Part shown: positions 35,819-47,620 of the stretch, piece by piece | Layout of the letters: each line of letters starts with the position of its first letter | Numbering within the stretch: the first letter of the stretch is position 1 | From: Anastatus disparis | Taxonomy: Eukaryota; Arthropoda; Insecta; Hymenoptera; Eupelmidae | NCBI GenBank assembly: GCA_017163975.1 | Contig: JAFFSR010000227.1 | Location: 1 to 64,000 of the forward strand | Direction of reading: 5' to 3' | Length of the DNA: 64,000 nucleotides | Program-made: the position numbers and the translations under genes | Notes under the pieces: model-generated | The model's database searches: none | The model's input: only the letters and a program-made list of their open reading frames with translations | What the model was told of the DNA's origin: nothing

Positions 35819-35950
35819 AATAGTATACGATACTCGCGACTTAAATTCACCTATTATTACACGGCGTTTAGGACCCTCGCTGACGCTCGGGCCCTAACTT
35901 CGCCGTATAATAATAGGTGATTTAAGTCGCCCGTATCGTAATATACTATT
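35819..35950. mobile_element. GC-tipped snap-back element (AGTATATTA family)
   Basis: A 132-bp near-perfect hairpin with ends AATAGTATACGATAC and GTATCGTAATATACTATT. The stem pairs CGACTTAAATTCACCTATTA with TAATAGGTGATTTAAGTCG and ACGGCG with CGCCGT around the tip CCCTCGCTGACGCTCGGG. It is the cleanest member of the family and shows that the whole unit is one inverted repeat. Confidence 0.85.
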
Positions 35951-38559
35951 TCTAAACAGAGTGAGGCTTAAAAGAAAAGGAGGCAGAGTAAAGTACTCAC
36001 TGTACGCGCCCTGTGTAAAAAAGGCGTTTATTTTTCAAGTTTCTATAGAAATATATATAGATATATCTTATTTACACATCGTATATTTGCGGTAATATTT
36101 TGAAAATTATCAACACAACATATCATTTTAGTCGCGTAAGCAAAAAAAAAAATTTTTTTTTAGTGAAATTTACGCATACTTCATTTTACGACGATACAAA
36201 TTTACTCTCATAAAATATTTATTTTACAGCCGACTGAATCCTGATGTCAAAGTGTATATTTCGTGATGGATAAAATATTAATTACATTTCTTTTTTTTTT
36301 AATAAAAGGTAGAATAAATATGTAAATACAATATTTCGTTGAAAATCTTAAAATAAATAATGTATAATAAAATATAATGTAATTAGCCTTTCGAGTACTG
36401 ACATTTCGAGGTACGCTATCCCAACAAAAAATGAATAAAAATGGTATATCTTATATCTTGTATTGATTACATGCCAAGTACTTATCAAGGCTGGAGTCAC
36501 TGTAGTAGCTCTCTAATACTTTAAAGGTTTGATGCTTTAATACGAAATTGAATAAATAGCTAAAAATATTTTATTATAATCATTATAAAATTAAATATTC
36601 TTATAAGAAAAGTTTACATTCCGTTAAAATTAGAAATAATTCAAATAGAAATTATTGCTTTATATAATAACATTATTACAGTGTGATAAATTATGTAACT
36701 GTAAATTTACTACGTTTAATGTCTTTTGTATTACAATTTTTTTATTAAAAAGATTTTTAAACATCAAATATTAAACTTTTCAAAAATATTTTGTTTTTAC
36801 ATAAACTTTTACAAACATTGATTGTCATTTGACAATATCAAATTTATATTTTTAAAACATTTACAAGCTGCATCATATTACAATTTTGGCTCCCAAATCT
36901 AGCTTGTCATTTTTAGAAAATATAGCGTCGTTCGTATTTATATATAATTGCCATTCTGCAAAAAAAACGGATATTCATGAAAATAATTTAAAATTCCTTG
37001 TTATTTCCTTTTTCCGAAGCGTCTTTAAATTCATAATTCTTTTTGTGTCCGTCAAACTGGGCGACAATAAAAAAGAAGAAATTTCACTGCATTAATTTGC
37101 GATTCAAATTCAAGCATCGTTTATGCGCGAAGTTGACAAAGAATAAAAAAAGGTCCATCTACATTTTTTCGATGCTTTTCTCGCATAATGCGTACATTGT
37201 TTGTTTATCGAAACAAGTGTTTAATGCATAGTCTTTTCTCTTATTTTATTTCAATATTTAAAAAAATCATTAAATTCTGCAATGATAAAAATTAATCAAT
37301 TACAATAGTTATTTTAACTTACATCAAAACTTTAATACATTAAAGTTTTTATACATCAAAACTTTAATAGATACATTTTTCTAAAATTCAACTTTGTTCT
37401 CTAATACAATATTGATCATGCTTTCACGTTAAAAGTTAAAATAAATACATCTGTATTAAACAGAAAGTTCAACGTTAAATCATTGAACGGCTCTTTTCGT
37501 TTTAAATATTTATCTAAAGGAACTCGGTTTTGGAGTGTTTTATTTTAAAGTTATTTAAATCAAATAAATATTCTAATTTTTGTCATTATTATAAAAGAGT
37601 ATATTGAAAAACAATTATATTAAATATATTTTTATGTTAATTCTATTTGAAGCTTTAGTAAATATATCATCAAATTCCTGATTCAATTTTGTAATTGATT
37701 TTGTTCGCTAAAAACAAATTTTTATCAAATGTATAAAATTTTATGATGTATTTCCCTGGTTCTATTTGATAAGAAACTAAACATAAACTAAACGTAAACT
37801 AAACATAACAAAGTCGCTAATGATGAACTAGTTTAATCCAGAAAAATTAATTACATGGCTATATTAAGAAACTTAAAAGAGTCCCTCATCGTTAATCATG
37901 TAGCTCGCAACAATGACTGCGGTAAGTTTTTTATAGATGTTTTAAACACATGAAGTCATCAAACAAATCAAAGAAAAAAAATTAAAATTAAAATATATAA
38001 CATGGATATTCGTAAAATTAGCATTTATGGTTAAAATTTAATGATGAAAAAAATTTTATGAGTTAAATATAAAATTATGCATATTTTTGTTACAAATTTA
38101 AATTAATTAAAATAATACTATATCATAGTCTTAAATAATAACACAACCATTAAAAAAAAATAATGTAACCTTTAATATCCCGAAAACAAATCTAACATAT
38201 CAATTTACTATTTATTGATACACGTTTCTATGAAATTTGAAAGCAATTAGTATAGAAATTTAGTTTTTAAGTTACATTGACTGATTAAATTCTCTTTCAA
38301 CCTTATAAAAATACATTGTAAATGAAAAATTTATAAATCTCATTTTATTTCTTGGATATAAAAAAATCAAGAAACGCATTCAATTTTCGAAATCACTGTA
38401 AACGTCATGAAAACGTGTTTCAAATGTGTATATTATTAAATACTATATTTTTAAAAAATTTTACGTTAAATATTTGAACTTTTGAAAATTAAAATAAAAA
38501 ATTTTTAATTTTTAAAAAGCTATTAAAATAGCTCAAACTGTATTTATGTAAAGTAATTA
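35951..38559. other. AT-rich stretch, no gene confirmed
   Basis: The only exon-like item is ATG at 37855 followed by AILRNLKESLIVNHVARNND and a strong donor TGCG/GTAAGT at 37922, which I rate low. Short frames at 36886-37231 show no motif. Confidence 0.35.
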
Positions 38560-38760
38560 ATTAGCTTTCAATTTCGATGGTGCGTAAATTGTGTCTAAAA
38601 TTAACAAAGAAAATTTGCAAAGAATACATCCAGTAGTTTTCAAGCAGTAAATTACTAACTACATAAATATTAACACGCTTAGCATGCAAAGATATACCTA
38701 TAGACATTTTTGCAAATCACTTATGTTGGCTCTCTGAGTTTAAATATGTATTAAAATATA
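38560..38760 (+). repeat. Interspersed repeat R3, diverged copy
   Basis: Shares with 44390-44640 the order GAAAATTTGCAAAGAATACATCCAGTAGTTTTC, ...ACATTTTTG..., GGCTCTCTGAGTTTAAATATG (quoted here in pieces; the compared parts are GTAGTTTTC, GACATTTT and CTGAGTT.AAATATG). Inverted relatives are at 63580-64000. Class unknown. Confidence 0.45.
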
Positions 38761-39936
38761 AAAAATACCATATTTCCTTACATATCATTTAAGAAATTAA
38801 GAAAAATATTTACCAAGTACGAAAGTTTTCAACCAAATAAAATATGTGGAACAAACCATTGTATAATACTAATGTACATTATACATAAACTTTGTACGAT
38901 GTAATGGTCGCATATATTTACAATCCATATTTATCAATTTTATTAAACTTTTTTCTTTAAATTTCTTCAGGGATAAAAGGCAAAACATATATTCCCAAAA
39001 TCCTCATTTTGGAGTAGTAAAAAAAAATTTTCAGCGTTCATCTCATAGCATATTTCTTTCGAGGCTAAAAATTTCATATTTACCTCACTGGAAGCTCTCA
39101 TCTCAATTCTAAAGTGAATATATATATGTGTATATGAATATATACTGCATGCAGTCTCAATTTTTGTTAAGAGAATTTTGCACGTCAATTTATTCTTCCA
39201 AAAATAACATTTCTCGATATAACACGCAACTCCGCTCGAGTGCAAGCGCAACGCCATGGAAAAAGGCTAAAGCGTCAAAAATAGAAGGCTGCATGCACTA
39301 TGTATGTGTATTATAAGTGTGTATGGTTGTATGTATGAGCAACATAGCTCATTGAATAAAATATAAAGGTTTTGAAAAAATAGAAGTTTAGTATATAACA
39401 CTATACGAATCATAGGATGATCGACAGGTTTTACTATATAACAATGACCCAAAATCGACACATGCTATATTCTATATATCCTTTCAATACTGCAAGTCTT
39501 CATAAGTGATGGATATCCACCTTTTTCCTGTCAACCGAAACTGTTAGCGTTGATTAGTTTTCAAGTGTTCAATTCTCTACGTGCTTTCACTGACTATGTC
39601 AATTATTAAAAGCCCAACATGAGAAAGTTATGACATAACGATAAAATGCCATGTAGAATATCTTTTCTATATTATAAGGATAATTTATTATGCTATGCAG
39701 ATATAGATTATGACCGTTTTTAAATGTTATTAAACTGCATAGAATAATGCACATGTACATGTCGTTCTTCATTTGTCAAATGACAATGAATATGAGACAT
39801 ACATTTCAACAAATAGTATTTGTATACCTAATTATACTCTATTCTTATAAATTTATTGTTTTATGCATTCATTAATATTGACATCAATCTATTTGAATCT
39901 TAATATTACAATGTTTCATTTTTAATCAAATAAAAG
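38761..39936. other. No gene seen
   Basis: AT-rich DNA with a moderately complex patch at 39060-39320 (CACGCAACTCCGCTCGAGTG). No supported feature. Confidence 0.4.
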
Positions 39937-39940
39937 TTAA

Positions 39941-40230
39941 GGGGAGGTCACATATCTCTGTCATTTTCTAATCAAAGAATCAATATTTTGCGAAAATTAA
40001 TAATTTAGCAAAAAATAAAGAGATGGTCGTATCTCGTATCACAAAAAGCAATATTTTCTTTGATAAGAAAGAATTTTATCGCATCGTTTTTAAGGAAACC
40101 TTGAAAAATTAAAAATGTATAGGTTCGAGTAAACAATTTGGTTTTTAAAGATATTCTGTAAAAAGAAGTAATAAAATCAATTTTTTTTTATCAAAGCAAA
40201 TATTGCTTTTTGTATCACAAAAAACAGGAT
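39941..40230. mobile_element. TTAA MITE, GGGGAGGTC family, degraded copy
   Basis: Starts GGGGAGGTCACATATCTCTG after TTAA (39937). The body matches the left arm of 43399-43779 (TTTCTAATCAAAGAAT, AGCAAAAAATAA.GAGAT, AAACCTTGAAAAA). Its inner arms still pair (GTATCACAAAAAGCAATATT with AATATTGCTTTTTGTATCAC), but the right terminus is lost. Confidence 0.65.
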
Positions 40231-40630
40231 TATTAGTTTTAAATTTAAGCAATAATCACTCGTGCACACGAGGCAATGATAAATTCTGTGTTTGATATCC
40301 GGTACCACGCTTGCACATAGATATCTTTAAGATGAATTTAAAGTTCGCAATTAGAGTTTTTCGCAACAGAATTTATTTTTTCAAAATCTTTCAAAAATAT
40401 AAAATTAACGAATTAATAAAACCAAAATCCTTACATCCTCGATCTAGAAGAAAAATTCTAACTATCGTCACGTTGATAGACAAGCGATTAATATAAAAAT
40501 AAAAATGAGCAAACCTACATACTAATGAGAAAAGAGTTTCCTTCCTACCTCAACAATAATAGCCACTTTATTGACTCAAAAAGCAGATTGAAAGAAAAAA
40601 TATGCCTCTGACTGTAAAAAATTTGCGGTA

Positions 40631-40795
40631 GAATAGTATATTATTCAACGGGGCAGAAAAGCAGATTATTATTATTACCGCCCGCGTATTAGCCGGTCGA
40701 CTGTAGCGAGACCGGCAAATACACGAAGATCGATAGTCCGCATTTTCTCCCGAGGAGAATATACAATTTTTCCTCATACTGGGCAGAAAGTTTGC
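40631..40795. mobile_element. GC-tipped snap-back element (AGTATATTA family)
   Basis: Begins GAATAGTATATTATTC. The internal stem pairs CGTATTAGCCGGTC with GACCGGCAAATACACG around GACTGTAGCGA. The outer arms (GGGGCAGAAA; TTTCTCCCGAGGAG) pair poorly and the right end is unclear. Confidence 0.55.
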
Positions 40796-40849
40796 TATCG
40801 AAAACAAATAATAAATCGCATACACCTTTGTTCGTTTTAGGTTGTGTAC

Positions 40850-41235
40850 GTGCGCGAGCGACGCTTTTGATCTACTACTTACATAACACTACATTCTTGT
40901 GATGATAATTCATAAATAAAAAAAGTCTATCTACTATTCTTCTTTATACACAACACAATATATTTCTGTGATTATAATTCATATAAATAAAAGAATGAAT
41001 TATAAAACAAGTGTTAAATTATCAAATAAAAAAATAAAATCCAATATAAACCGGAACGCGTTTACAACGTATTGCATGCGTTTTGACTATCTCTCTCTTC
41101 CTACTTCTGAAAGACTACATAAGAAAAAGAGAGAGAGGAAGAGATACAACTTTTACGATATTAAAGACTCGAAGAGCATCTTGCTCGCTTTTACTATCTC
41201 TTTCTCTCTTAAGAATTATATAGGAAAAGGAGAGA
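40850..41235. other. No gene seen; purine/pyrimidine hairpins
   Basis: Two Y/R-rich inverted segments (CTATCTCTCTCTTCC...GAAAAAGAGAGAGAGGAAG and CTATCTCTTTCTCTC...AAAAGGAGAGAGA) precede the hAT insertion point. No coding signal. Confidence 0.4.
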
Positions 41236-41243
41236 GATGGCAT

Positions 41244-42716
41244 CGAGGGGCTATTCACTTAAAAAAAAGTGTCAAAATGATTACAGATTTCATATGATTT
41301 CAAATGATTTCAAAATGATTTCAAAAAAAAATTTTATACTTGTAATTTCAAACATTTTCAAAAGAGCCTATGGTAGGCAGTGATTTCAAATGATTTCAAA
41401 TGATTTCAAGCAAATTTTCTATGATTTCAAATGATTTCAAGCGAATTTTTTATGATTTCAAATAATTCCGAAATCATTCCAAGATAATTAAAATTAATAT
41501 TTATGAAGGTTAAGCTTACTTTAAATTATAATCCCTAAATCGTCATTATTGAATCATATAAAAATTAAAATAATACCTATATTTTAAAAAATTCAATTAA
41601 GAATAACTAAATTTTACATTTATTTATTCAAAAAAAAATCTTTATTTTTTATACAGCTCATCATTAACTACAATCCCACTTTCAGTTGTTGTAGATGTTG
41701 ATATAGTCGATACATAATTTTTAATATTTATGTATCCATGCTTTTCCATGGGGACTAACGAGAAGTTTTTAGTTTTATTGTCTGGTTCATACCAATGACA
41801 TAAAACTCCTATATCTTTAGTGTTATTCTTGACACATGCATAGGAAGCTGAGTATTCCAAACTTTTATTCGTCGGCCCTTTTAAATATCCAAAATTAAGT
41901 ACATGTCCAAGATAGCATTTTTTTCTATTTAATCTTCTAAAGAGACACCATTCGCCAATGTGAATTTCGGAGCATTTTTTGTTATAAGCTATTTCCGTTA
42001 TAGTATTCAGTTTACTGATATTTTTATATTTTTTCGACTCGGAGTCTCTTACTCTCTGTAATTTTAAACACAAAGTTAGTTTAAAAAATTGACCACCATA
42101 AGAGCTATGATCAAAAAACTTATCAGCCGTGTGTGACAGATACAAAGAGAGAAATTAAAACATAAGTAAATAATGCTTATTTACTTATTTATAGATCTTA
42201 TTTAAATTTTTTGTTAGTATTTCTTTTTTCATTTTTCACATATATTCTTTTTTATTTGTTTTGATATAAATTATCTTTTACATAAAAATTTTTTTGTGCG
42301 ATGCGTTTTGCTTATGATTAAAATCATTCATTTTTTTTTCAATTCCAGAAAAAAAATTCTTATAAATATTTATATATTGTATATCGATACTATTCCCCAA
42401 AAATCAAAAATTATTTTATTTATCAGAGCAGCTCATATTAATCTGGTATTTAAATAATATTTAGTATTATCTTTCTGGTAATATTTTAAATTGTAAACTA
42501 AATACAAAAATATTCATTGATTTCAATGATTTCAAATGATTTCAATGATTTCAATTTGAATAGTTTTGATTTCGGTAATCATATTGTGCACATAAAATTT
42601 AATAAAATATTTAGATGATTTAAAATGATTTCAATGATTTCAAACGATTTCAATAATGATTTCAAATGATTTCATCTAAAAGTGGTCAATGATTTCTTAT
42701 AGTGAATAGCCCCTCG
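41244..42716. mobile_element. hAT-type element with 8-bp duplication
   Basis: The perfect 16-bp terminal repeats CGAGGGGCTATTCACT and AGTGAATAGCCCCTCG are flanked by the perfect 8-bp duplication GATGGCAT (41236-41243 and 42717-42724). The 8-bp duplication and the CAGGGGCTATTCA-like end indicate the hAT superfamily. Both subterminal regions are packed with TGATTTCAAATGATTTCAA repeats (41280-41470 and 42515-42670), which could bind transposase. The interior carries the open frame at 41642-42145 but no recognisable transposase core, so it is probably non-autonomous with a captured or residual coding exon. Confidence 0.9.
41642..42145 (-). CDS. hAT-borne terminal exon, GxWCxF-type domain
   Basis: The longest complex open frame in the window (167 codons). 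The first codon is TTG, not ATG, and the only ATG in frame lies near residue 130 (LVPMEKHGY), so this looks like a 3' coding exon whose 5' part is missing. Visible features are a Lys/Ser-rich N-terminal third, then EIHIGEWCLFRRLNRKKCYL, GHVLNFGYLKGPTNKSLEYS, IGVLCHWYEPDNKTKNFSLV and a Thr/Ser-rich C-terminus. AATAAA follows the stop closely on the minus strand. The pattern suggests a compact beta-rich domain found in transposon-associated proteins, but I cannot name it. It sits wholly inside the hAT-type element, so it is unlikely to be a host gene. Confidence 0.5.
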   Translation of the reverse strand: MYLSHTADKFFDHSSYGGQFFKLTLCLKLQRVRDSESKKYKNISKLNTITEIAYNKKCSEIHIGEWCLFRRLNRKKCYLGHVLNFGYLKGPTNKSLEYSASYACVKNNTKDIGVLCHWYEPDNKTKNFSLVPMEKHGYINIKNYVSTISTSTTTESGIVVNDELYKK

Positions 42717-42724
42717 GATGGCAT

Positions 42725-43195
42725 AATAGATACTAAGACACTACTTCATCGTTCACGCGCATGCGCACAGCTTTGTATACTACCAGTTAATACTTTCTGA
42801 CAAGGTAGACCGGGGGGAATATAGCTTACTTTCCATCCTGAGAGCCTTTCTGTCAGAGTAAGGGAAAAAAGTACTTTTCTTCCGCTAAATTAGAGATTTG
42901 TAAAATTGAATAGTATTATATTTGTTTATAAAATATTCATATTTTATTAATAAAATACTGTTTATTCATTAATATTAAATTACTTATTAAATAAACTAAT
43001 AAAAATTATTAGAAAAGAATCAAATTTCGATATGAAACGATATATTCTAAAATGTGTAAATTTTAAAACTAAAATTTTCAATTTTCATTTTTTTTTAATT
43101 GTGCCCACTTTTTTTTAATTAGTGAAGTGGTTATTCTTGAAATAGAAATAAAGCATAATATAAAACTCAGAAGTAAAGCCTAATTTCTTTTTTGG
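42725..43195. other. No gene seen
   Basis: AT-rich DNA except for a short patch, GTTCACGCGCATGCGCACAG, at 42751 and GACCGGGGGGAATA near 42808. No feature is supported. Confidence 0.4.
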
Positions 43196-43292
43196 GAATT
43201 TATTCTCCTCGCTTCGCTTTGCTTGCTTGGGCCGGAAACTTTCCCTCGGGAGAAATATCGTCTTTATTCACTCGTTGTATAATGTACTATTA
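43196..43292. mobile_element. Snap-back element end (AGTATATTA family)
   Basis: The right end is GTATAATGTACTATT (43277-43292). Upstream, ATTCTCCTCGCTTCGCTTTG and CCCTCGGGAGAAAT form a partial stem around a CTCGCTTCGC tip. The left terminus is not clear. Confidence 0.45.
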
Positions 43293-43398
43293 TCTTTCTT
43301 TACAAATCATGTAAGTAAAAAATGTACTCCCAATAATAAGAAAATAGACTAAACCTATTTGGCCCATGGGTTCAAGAAATAAGGGGTTCAGCATTTAA

Positions 43399-43779
43399 GA
43401 GCAGGTCGTATATCTCTATCCTTTTCTAATCAAAGAATTTATTTTTTGCAAAAACTAATAATTGTAGCAAAAAATAAGGAGATAGCCCCATCTCGTATAA
43501 TAAAAAGGAAGATTTTCTTTGATGATAAAAAATTATTTTTATCGATTCGTTTTGAAGAAAACCTTGAAAAACTAAAAAAAATAAAGGTTAGGATGGACGA
43601 TTCAGTTTTTCAAGGTTTTCTTAAAAACGAAGCGATAAAAATAATTTTTCCTCATAAAAGAAAATCTTCCTTTTTATTATACGAGATGGGGCTTTCTTCT
43701 TATTTTTTGCTACAATTATTAATTTTTGTGAAAAAATCAATTCTTTGATTAGAAAAGGACAGATATACTCGACCTCCTC
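43399..43779. mobile_element. TTAA MITE, GAGCAGGTCG family
   Basis: 381-bp palindrome with perfect TTAA on both sides (43395 and 43780). The ends are GAGCAGGTCGTATATCTC and GATATACTCGACCTCCTC. The arms pair along most of their length (GGAAGATTTTCTTTGATG with CATAAAAGAAAATCTTCC; AAAACCTTGAAAAAC with GTTTTTCAAGGTTTT). The 100-codon frame over it is a by-product. Confidence 0.9.
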
Positions 43780-43783
43780 TTAA

Positions 43784-44389
43784 CTAGAATTTTCACCCAC
43801 TCACCTGTCGGATAATGATAAACAGAATTTTTTTAAAGTTTAGATTATTTTAATTACTGATATTAACGTTTTCCAGAAGGTATAGTTATGTACAGTCGGC
43901 TCGTTAAGTACCACCTCTTCTATCCCACCAGTTTACTCAATTGGTGCCCTCACCAACCAGCTTACTCGCGTGTCTGCAGAATTTGTTTAGCATTCTGAAT
44001 AACGACGCTGTTTTACAGACGGGATTGATGAAATTATACATCACCTTTTTCTATTATTAAGTTTTTAATAAATAAAAACCAATTGATAAAGTATTAATTA
44101 ATAATTTTTGTTTAATATTCATATCTCTGTATAATAAAAAATTATGAACGTTTTTTAAATTATTATTCATTGAATAATGCTAATTTTTATGATCAAGGTA
44201 TATAATCAATCTGTGTTAAAATTTCTTAATGTATACACTAATTACATTAAATCACTTAATTATATATTTTTATCAATGGGGATATTGCATAAAAATTTTT
44301 TTAAATCCATTATATCCATCATTTAGAAAAAGAAAATAAAGGACACGTATTTTTTCTTTTATCATAAAAATAAAAACTCAAAGAGATAG
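43784..44389. other. No gene supported
   Basis: A short complex patch at 43888-44000 reads MYSRLVKYHLFYPTSLLNWC and ends after 36 codons; its status is unknown. The rest is AT-rich. Confidence 0.3.
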
Positions 44390-44640
44390 AGGATAAAGAT
44401 ATAATACACTATTATATATGCAAAATTTGAAGCAAATCCATCGAGTAGTTTTCGAGATACAATTGGATAACTGAATACACACACAGACACATACATACAG
44501 ACATTTTCTAGAAACCATTTTTTTCGACTCCCTGAGTTCAAATATGAATAAATTAGTAAAAAAATAGGAAAATTATTTTTTTATCGATACCATACTTTCT
44601 CTATGAGAAAGCAATATGTAATTCAAAAGAATAAGAAAAT
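44390..44640 (+). repeat. Interspersed repeat R3
   Basis: Contains AATTTGAAGCAAATCCATCG, AGTAGTTTTCGAGATA, the run ACACACACAGACACATACAT, then TTTTTTCGACTCCCTGAGTT and TTTCTCTATGAGAAAGCAAT. The inverse of each block, in reverse order, occurs at 63580-63800. Termini not established. Confidence 0.65.
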
Positions 44641-46090
44641 AAAAACAAATTTCGAATAACTTTACATTTAGAAAAGAATATTAAAAATTTTACACCTTTG
44701 AAATTATATATATTTAAAATTTAATATATATTTACAATTTTATTAATGTTTTCAAATTTTATAAAAAGTCTGAAATAATAATAAAAAAAATTTTCGCCTG
44801 AAAATAAATAATCTTATATGAACTTTACTGAAAATTGTGTTGAAAGACAAGCGAAAATCCAATTTAGTCATCTTAAATCTTTTCAGCGCAGTTTGTCCTT
44901 CATTGACACCGTGGGAAAATCACGGTTCAGAAGTGCTTGCTACTTGTTCTCTCGGTCTTTTTTTTAGTTTTAATCTTTTTTCTTATCTGAAGCCTAATAC
45001 GAGACAGTAAAGATATCTAGTCATCGCTCATTGTGTAGCCGACGCTACTTTTCTGGTACTCCTGCTATTTTATATACTACAAATAAAATTAATGCTGTTG
45101 CCGTGAAAGAGAAAAAAAAATAAAAGAAAAAACAGAAATCTTTTTGTACGAATGAAAATTGTTGTCCACCTGTAGGAAAAAAACAAGACGTATTTAAAGG
45201 AAATACTAAGGAAAACTGAAAGCTAAACGAGAAGCCTTAAAAATCAGTCCCTCATCTTTTCAAGTAAGCAATTAGTTTAGTTAACGAGTATACAACCTCT
45301 TGAACGTGCAAACCTCTAGTGACTTGCATTTTACATAAAAAATAAGCACGTGCTGATGAAATACTGATGGATGAATAACTTATTTTATTAGAATAACAAT
45401 TTTAAAATTTCAATATCTATTTTTTTAATTATTTATTTCAGTGAATTCTCATCGATAAAATCTTATTCTTTAGCATTTGAATTTTAAATTAAGATTTGAA
45501 TATTTTAGAATAAAAAATTTCATTAATAATTTTGATAATTATTTTAACTTTTTCTCGTATTTTTAAAAAGAGTATTTCATATCTAATTATTTAAAAATGA
45601 ATCAAATTTTTCATATAAGAAAAAAAAGTTAAAATAATATAATTCATTTACACAAAACTAATAATGTTTAGAAAAAGATTTTTATTCATATTAAATTTTA
45701 AAAAAATAATAAGTTTTTTTGTAATTCGAATTTTATTGTACAAATTTTTTATCGCTTAAACTCGAGCTTTTATCATTATTGAAATTTTTTTTAGACTGAA
45801 AATTAAATATGTAAATGTATTTGTAATTCAAATCTTTGAATATTTCTAATAATCGACAAAATCGAAAATACTTTTTGATATTCTACGATCGATCCTATAA
45901 AATTTCGAGCTTCAATTTTTACATTTTATAAAGAGAACGATATTACCAAAGAAGATAGACGCTTATAGAAGGATTCTTCTAGATTAAATTTTTCATTCGA
46001 AAACCTAAACACTTAAACGTTGTTTGTACATCTATATATATGAAAAATGTGCTATATATAATATATAGAGATATAAAAATACATTGGAAT
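44641..46090. other. AT-rich stretch, no gene seen
   Basis: No frame or repeat could be supported. A patch at 44880-45080 is less AT-rich but has stops in all frames. Confidence 0.45.
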
Positions 46091-46091
46091 T

Positions 46092-46111
46092 TGGTGGCGC
46101 CTCCCAGTGGC
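46092..46111 (-). promoter_or_regulatory. CTCF-like motif
   Basis: The minus strand reads GCCACTGGGAGGCGCCACCA, close to the CTCF core CCACNAGGGGGCGC (two differences). It is an isolated GC-rich site in AT-rich DNA. Function is inferred from the motif only. Confidence 0.35.
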
Positions 46112-47454
46112 TGGATAACAGAACTACTCATTTTTGGCAGGAATTCCCATTTAAGAGTACACTACTATAAGCGTCTATATTCGTTACTATTACTAAGATA
46201 ATCTTTTCTAAAAATAAAAGTATGCATTTTTGAAAGAAGAATGAAATTGGGTTATATTTATTCTTTCCAAAGCGAAAGTAAGACATGTTTTTCAATTAAA
46301 ATTAAATTCAAATGAAATAAAGATACTTAAAAAAATAAAAAATATAAAAATATGAAAGAAAACATAATTAACAAAAAATGAGATATATTCAAACATATTA
46401 TTTCCATTGTTGTCATTGTAAAAAGTAAAATGAAAATGTAGGGAAGAGATCATTTTATTAAGATTGTAAGCACCCACTATGGGGTTGGGCTGGTTTGACA
46501 GTAACCGGAAAGAAAATTGCGTAAAAGGCCAGAAAATTTAATCTTTATTGTAATCAAGGAAATTATTTCAGCTTTGGGGGAAGGATTATAAACTTATTCG
46601 ATTCAACGATAAGAATTTCTTTAAAAAATAATATTATTACATTCAAATAGCACAATGTAATTATAAAATTTATTATAATTAATTTATGATCGACTTAATT
46701 ATTTTGTAAACTAAATTATTGAGGATCTAGTTAATAATCATATTAATTATTTTTATAAAAATTAACTTGTAGAATTCATAAAAAAATATAGAATTACTGT
46801 TAGTTAAAAAAATGTAATATAATTTTTTTTTTCGTTTATTATAAATAGAAATAATTAAAAAAAGAATAATTACATTTACAGTATAATCAGATTGATATAT
46901 TTTTGCTATTGAGCTTCTTTATTTTTAAATCAAATAGAATTACAGCCCATATAGAAGTAAATAAATTTTTTCTCATCCTCCAGTGAGAAGTACATCCTTA
47001 TTTGTAAAAATCATGGTTGAGAATTAAAGCATCATTGCGGGTTGGGATATGTCTCTAGAGTTGCGCAGTAAGCTGTTTCAAGAAAATTTCAAGACCTTTA
47101 AGATAGAGGGGGTTACGTCTATCGTTTTCTGTTTACCGGCTACAAGCATTGATTCTCTCTCCTTCTTTTATATGTATTGTAACGACGGCTAGGGATAGAG
47201 ATGAATATGTCAATTCTTCTTCATTTTCCGGCTACAGCAAACATTATGTATCTTTTTCTCTTCCTTTCTTTCAACAATATTGTTTTTGTTAGATAAGGAA
47301 TCAGCGTATATAATAAACAATTTATTATTGAAATTTTACTTGTTTTTTTTATGATTTATCATCAGTGGGATAGGGACAGAGAAGGAAAGAGTATATTCGG
47401 TCGAAAGCAACACGCAATTCACCGCAATATTTTTATTTTGATGGTTTTTCATCA
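46112..47454. other. No gene confirmed
   Basis: Mostly AT-rich. A plus-strand frame near 47028-47190 (GWDMSLELRSKLFQENFKTF) is open for about 55 codons without other support. 47340-47450 contains GATTTATCATCAGTGGGATA, resembling the TTATCATTCG repeat. Confidence 0.35.
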
Positions 47455-47620
47455 AATAGTATATTATACACTGTGGGAGTAGAATAAGCAAAGTACACCC
47501 TGTGTGTTAGTTGAAGAATAACGACTCATGCTGGAGCATTTTAAATCAATATTTAATGATTAAAATCATTTCAAAATTCTTAAGGGCATGACAGAGCTCG
47601 CTACCTTCTAAAATAATTCA
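47455..47620 (+). mobile_element. End of fold-back element related to 30523-35056
   Basis: AATAGTATATTATACACTGT followed by GGGAGTAGAATAAGCAAAGT and ACACCCTGTGTGTTAGTTG matches the inverse of 35000-35056 step by step. CTTAAGGGCATG (47580) matches the region near 30597. The opposite arm was not found, so this is a solo end or a decayed copy. Confidence 0.6.

Noticed and set aside
37855..37921. Possible first exon AILRNLKESLIVNHVARNND with strong GTAAGT donor
   Set aside because: Only 22 codons and no partner exon or homology; kept as a note only.
43446..43748. 100-codon plus-strand frame
   Set aside because: It spans the two arms of a TTAA MITE and is explained by the palindrome.
47028..47190. 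Open frame GWDMSLELRSKLFQENFKTF
   Set aside because: About 55 open codons without homology or good splice sites.
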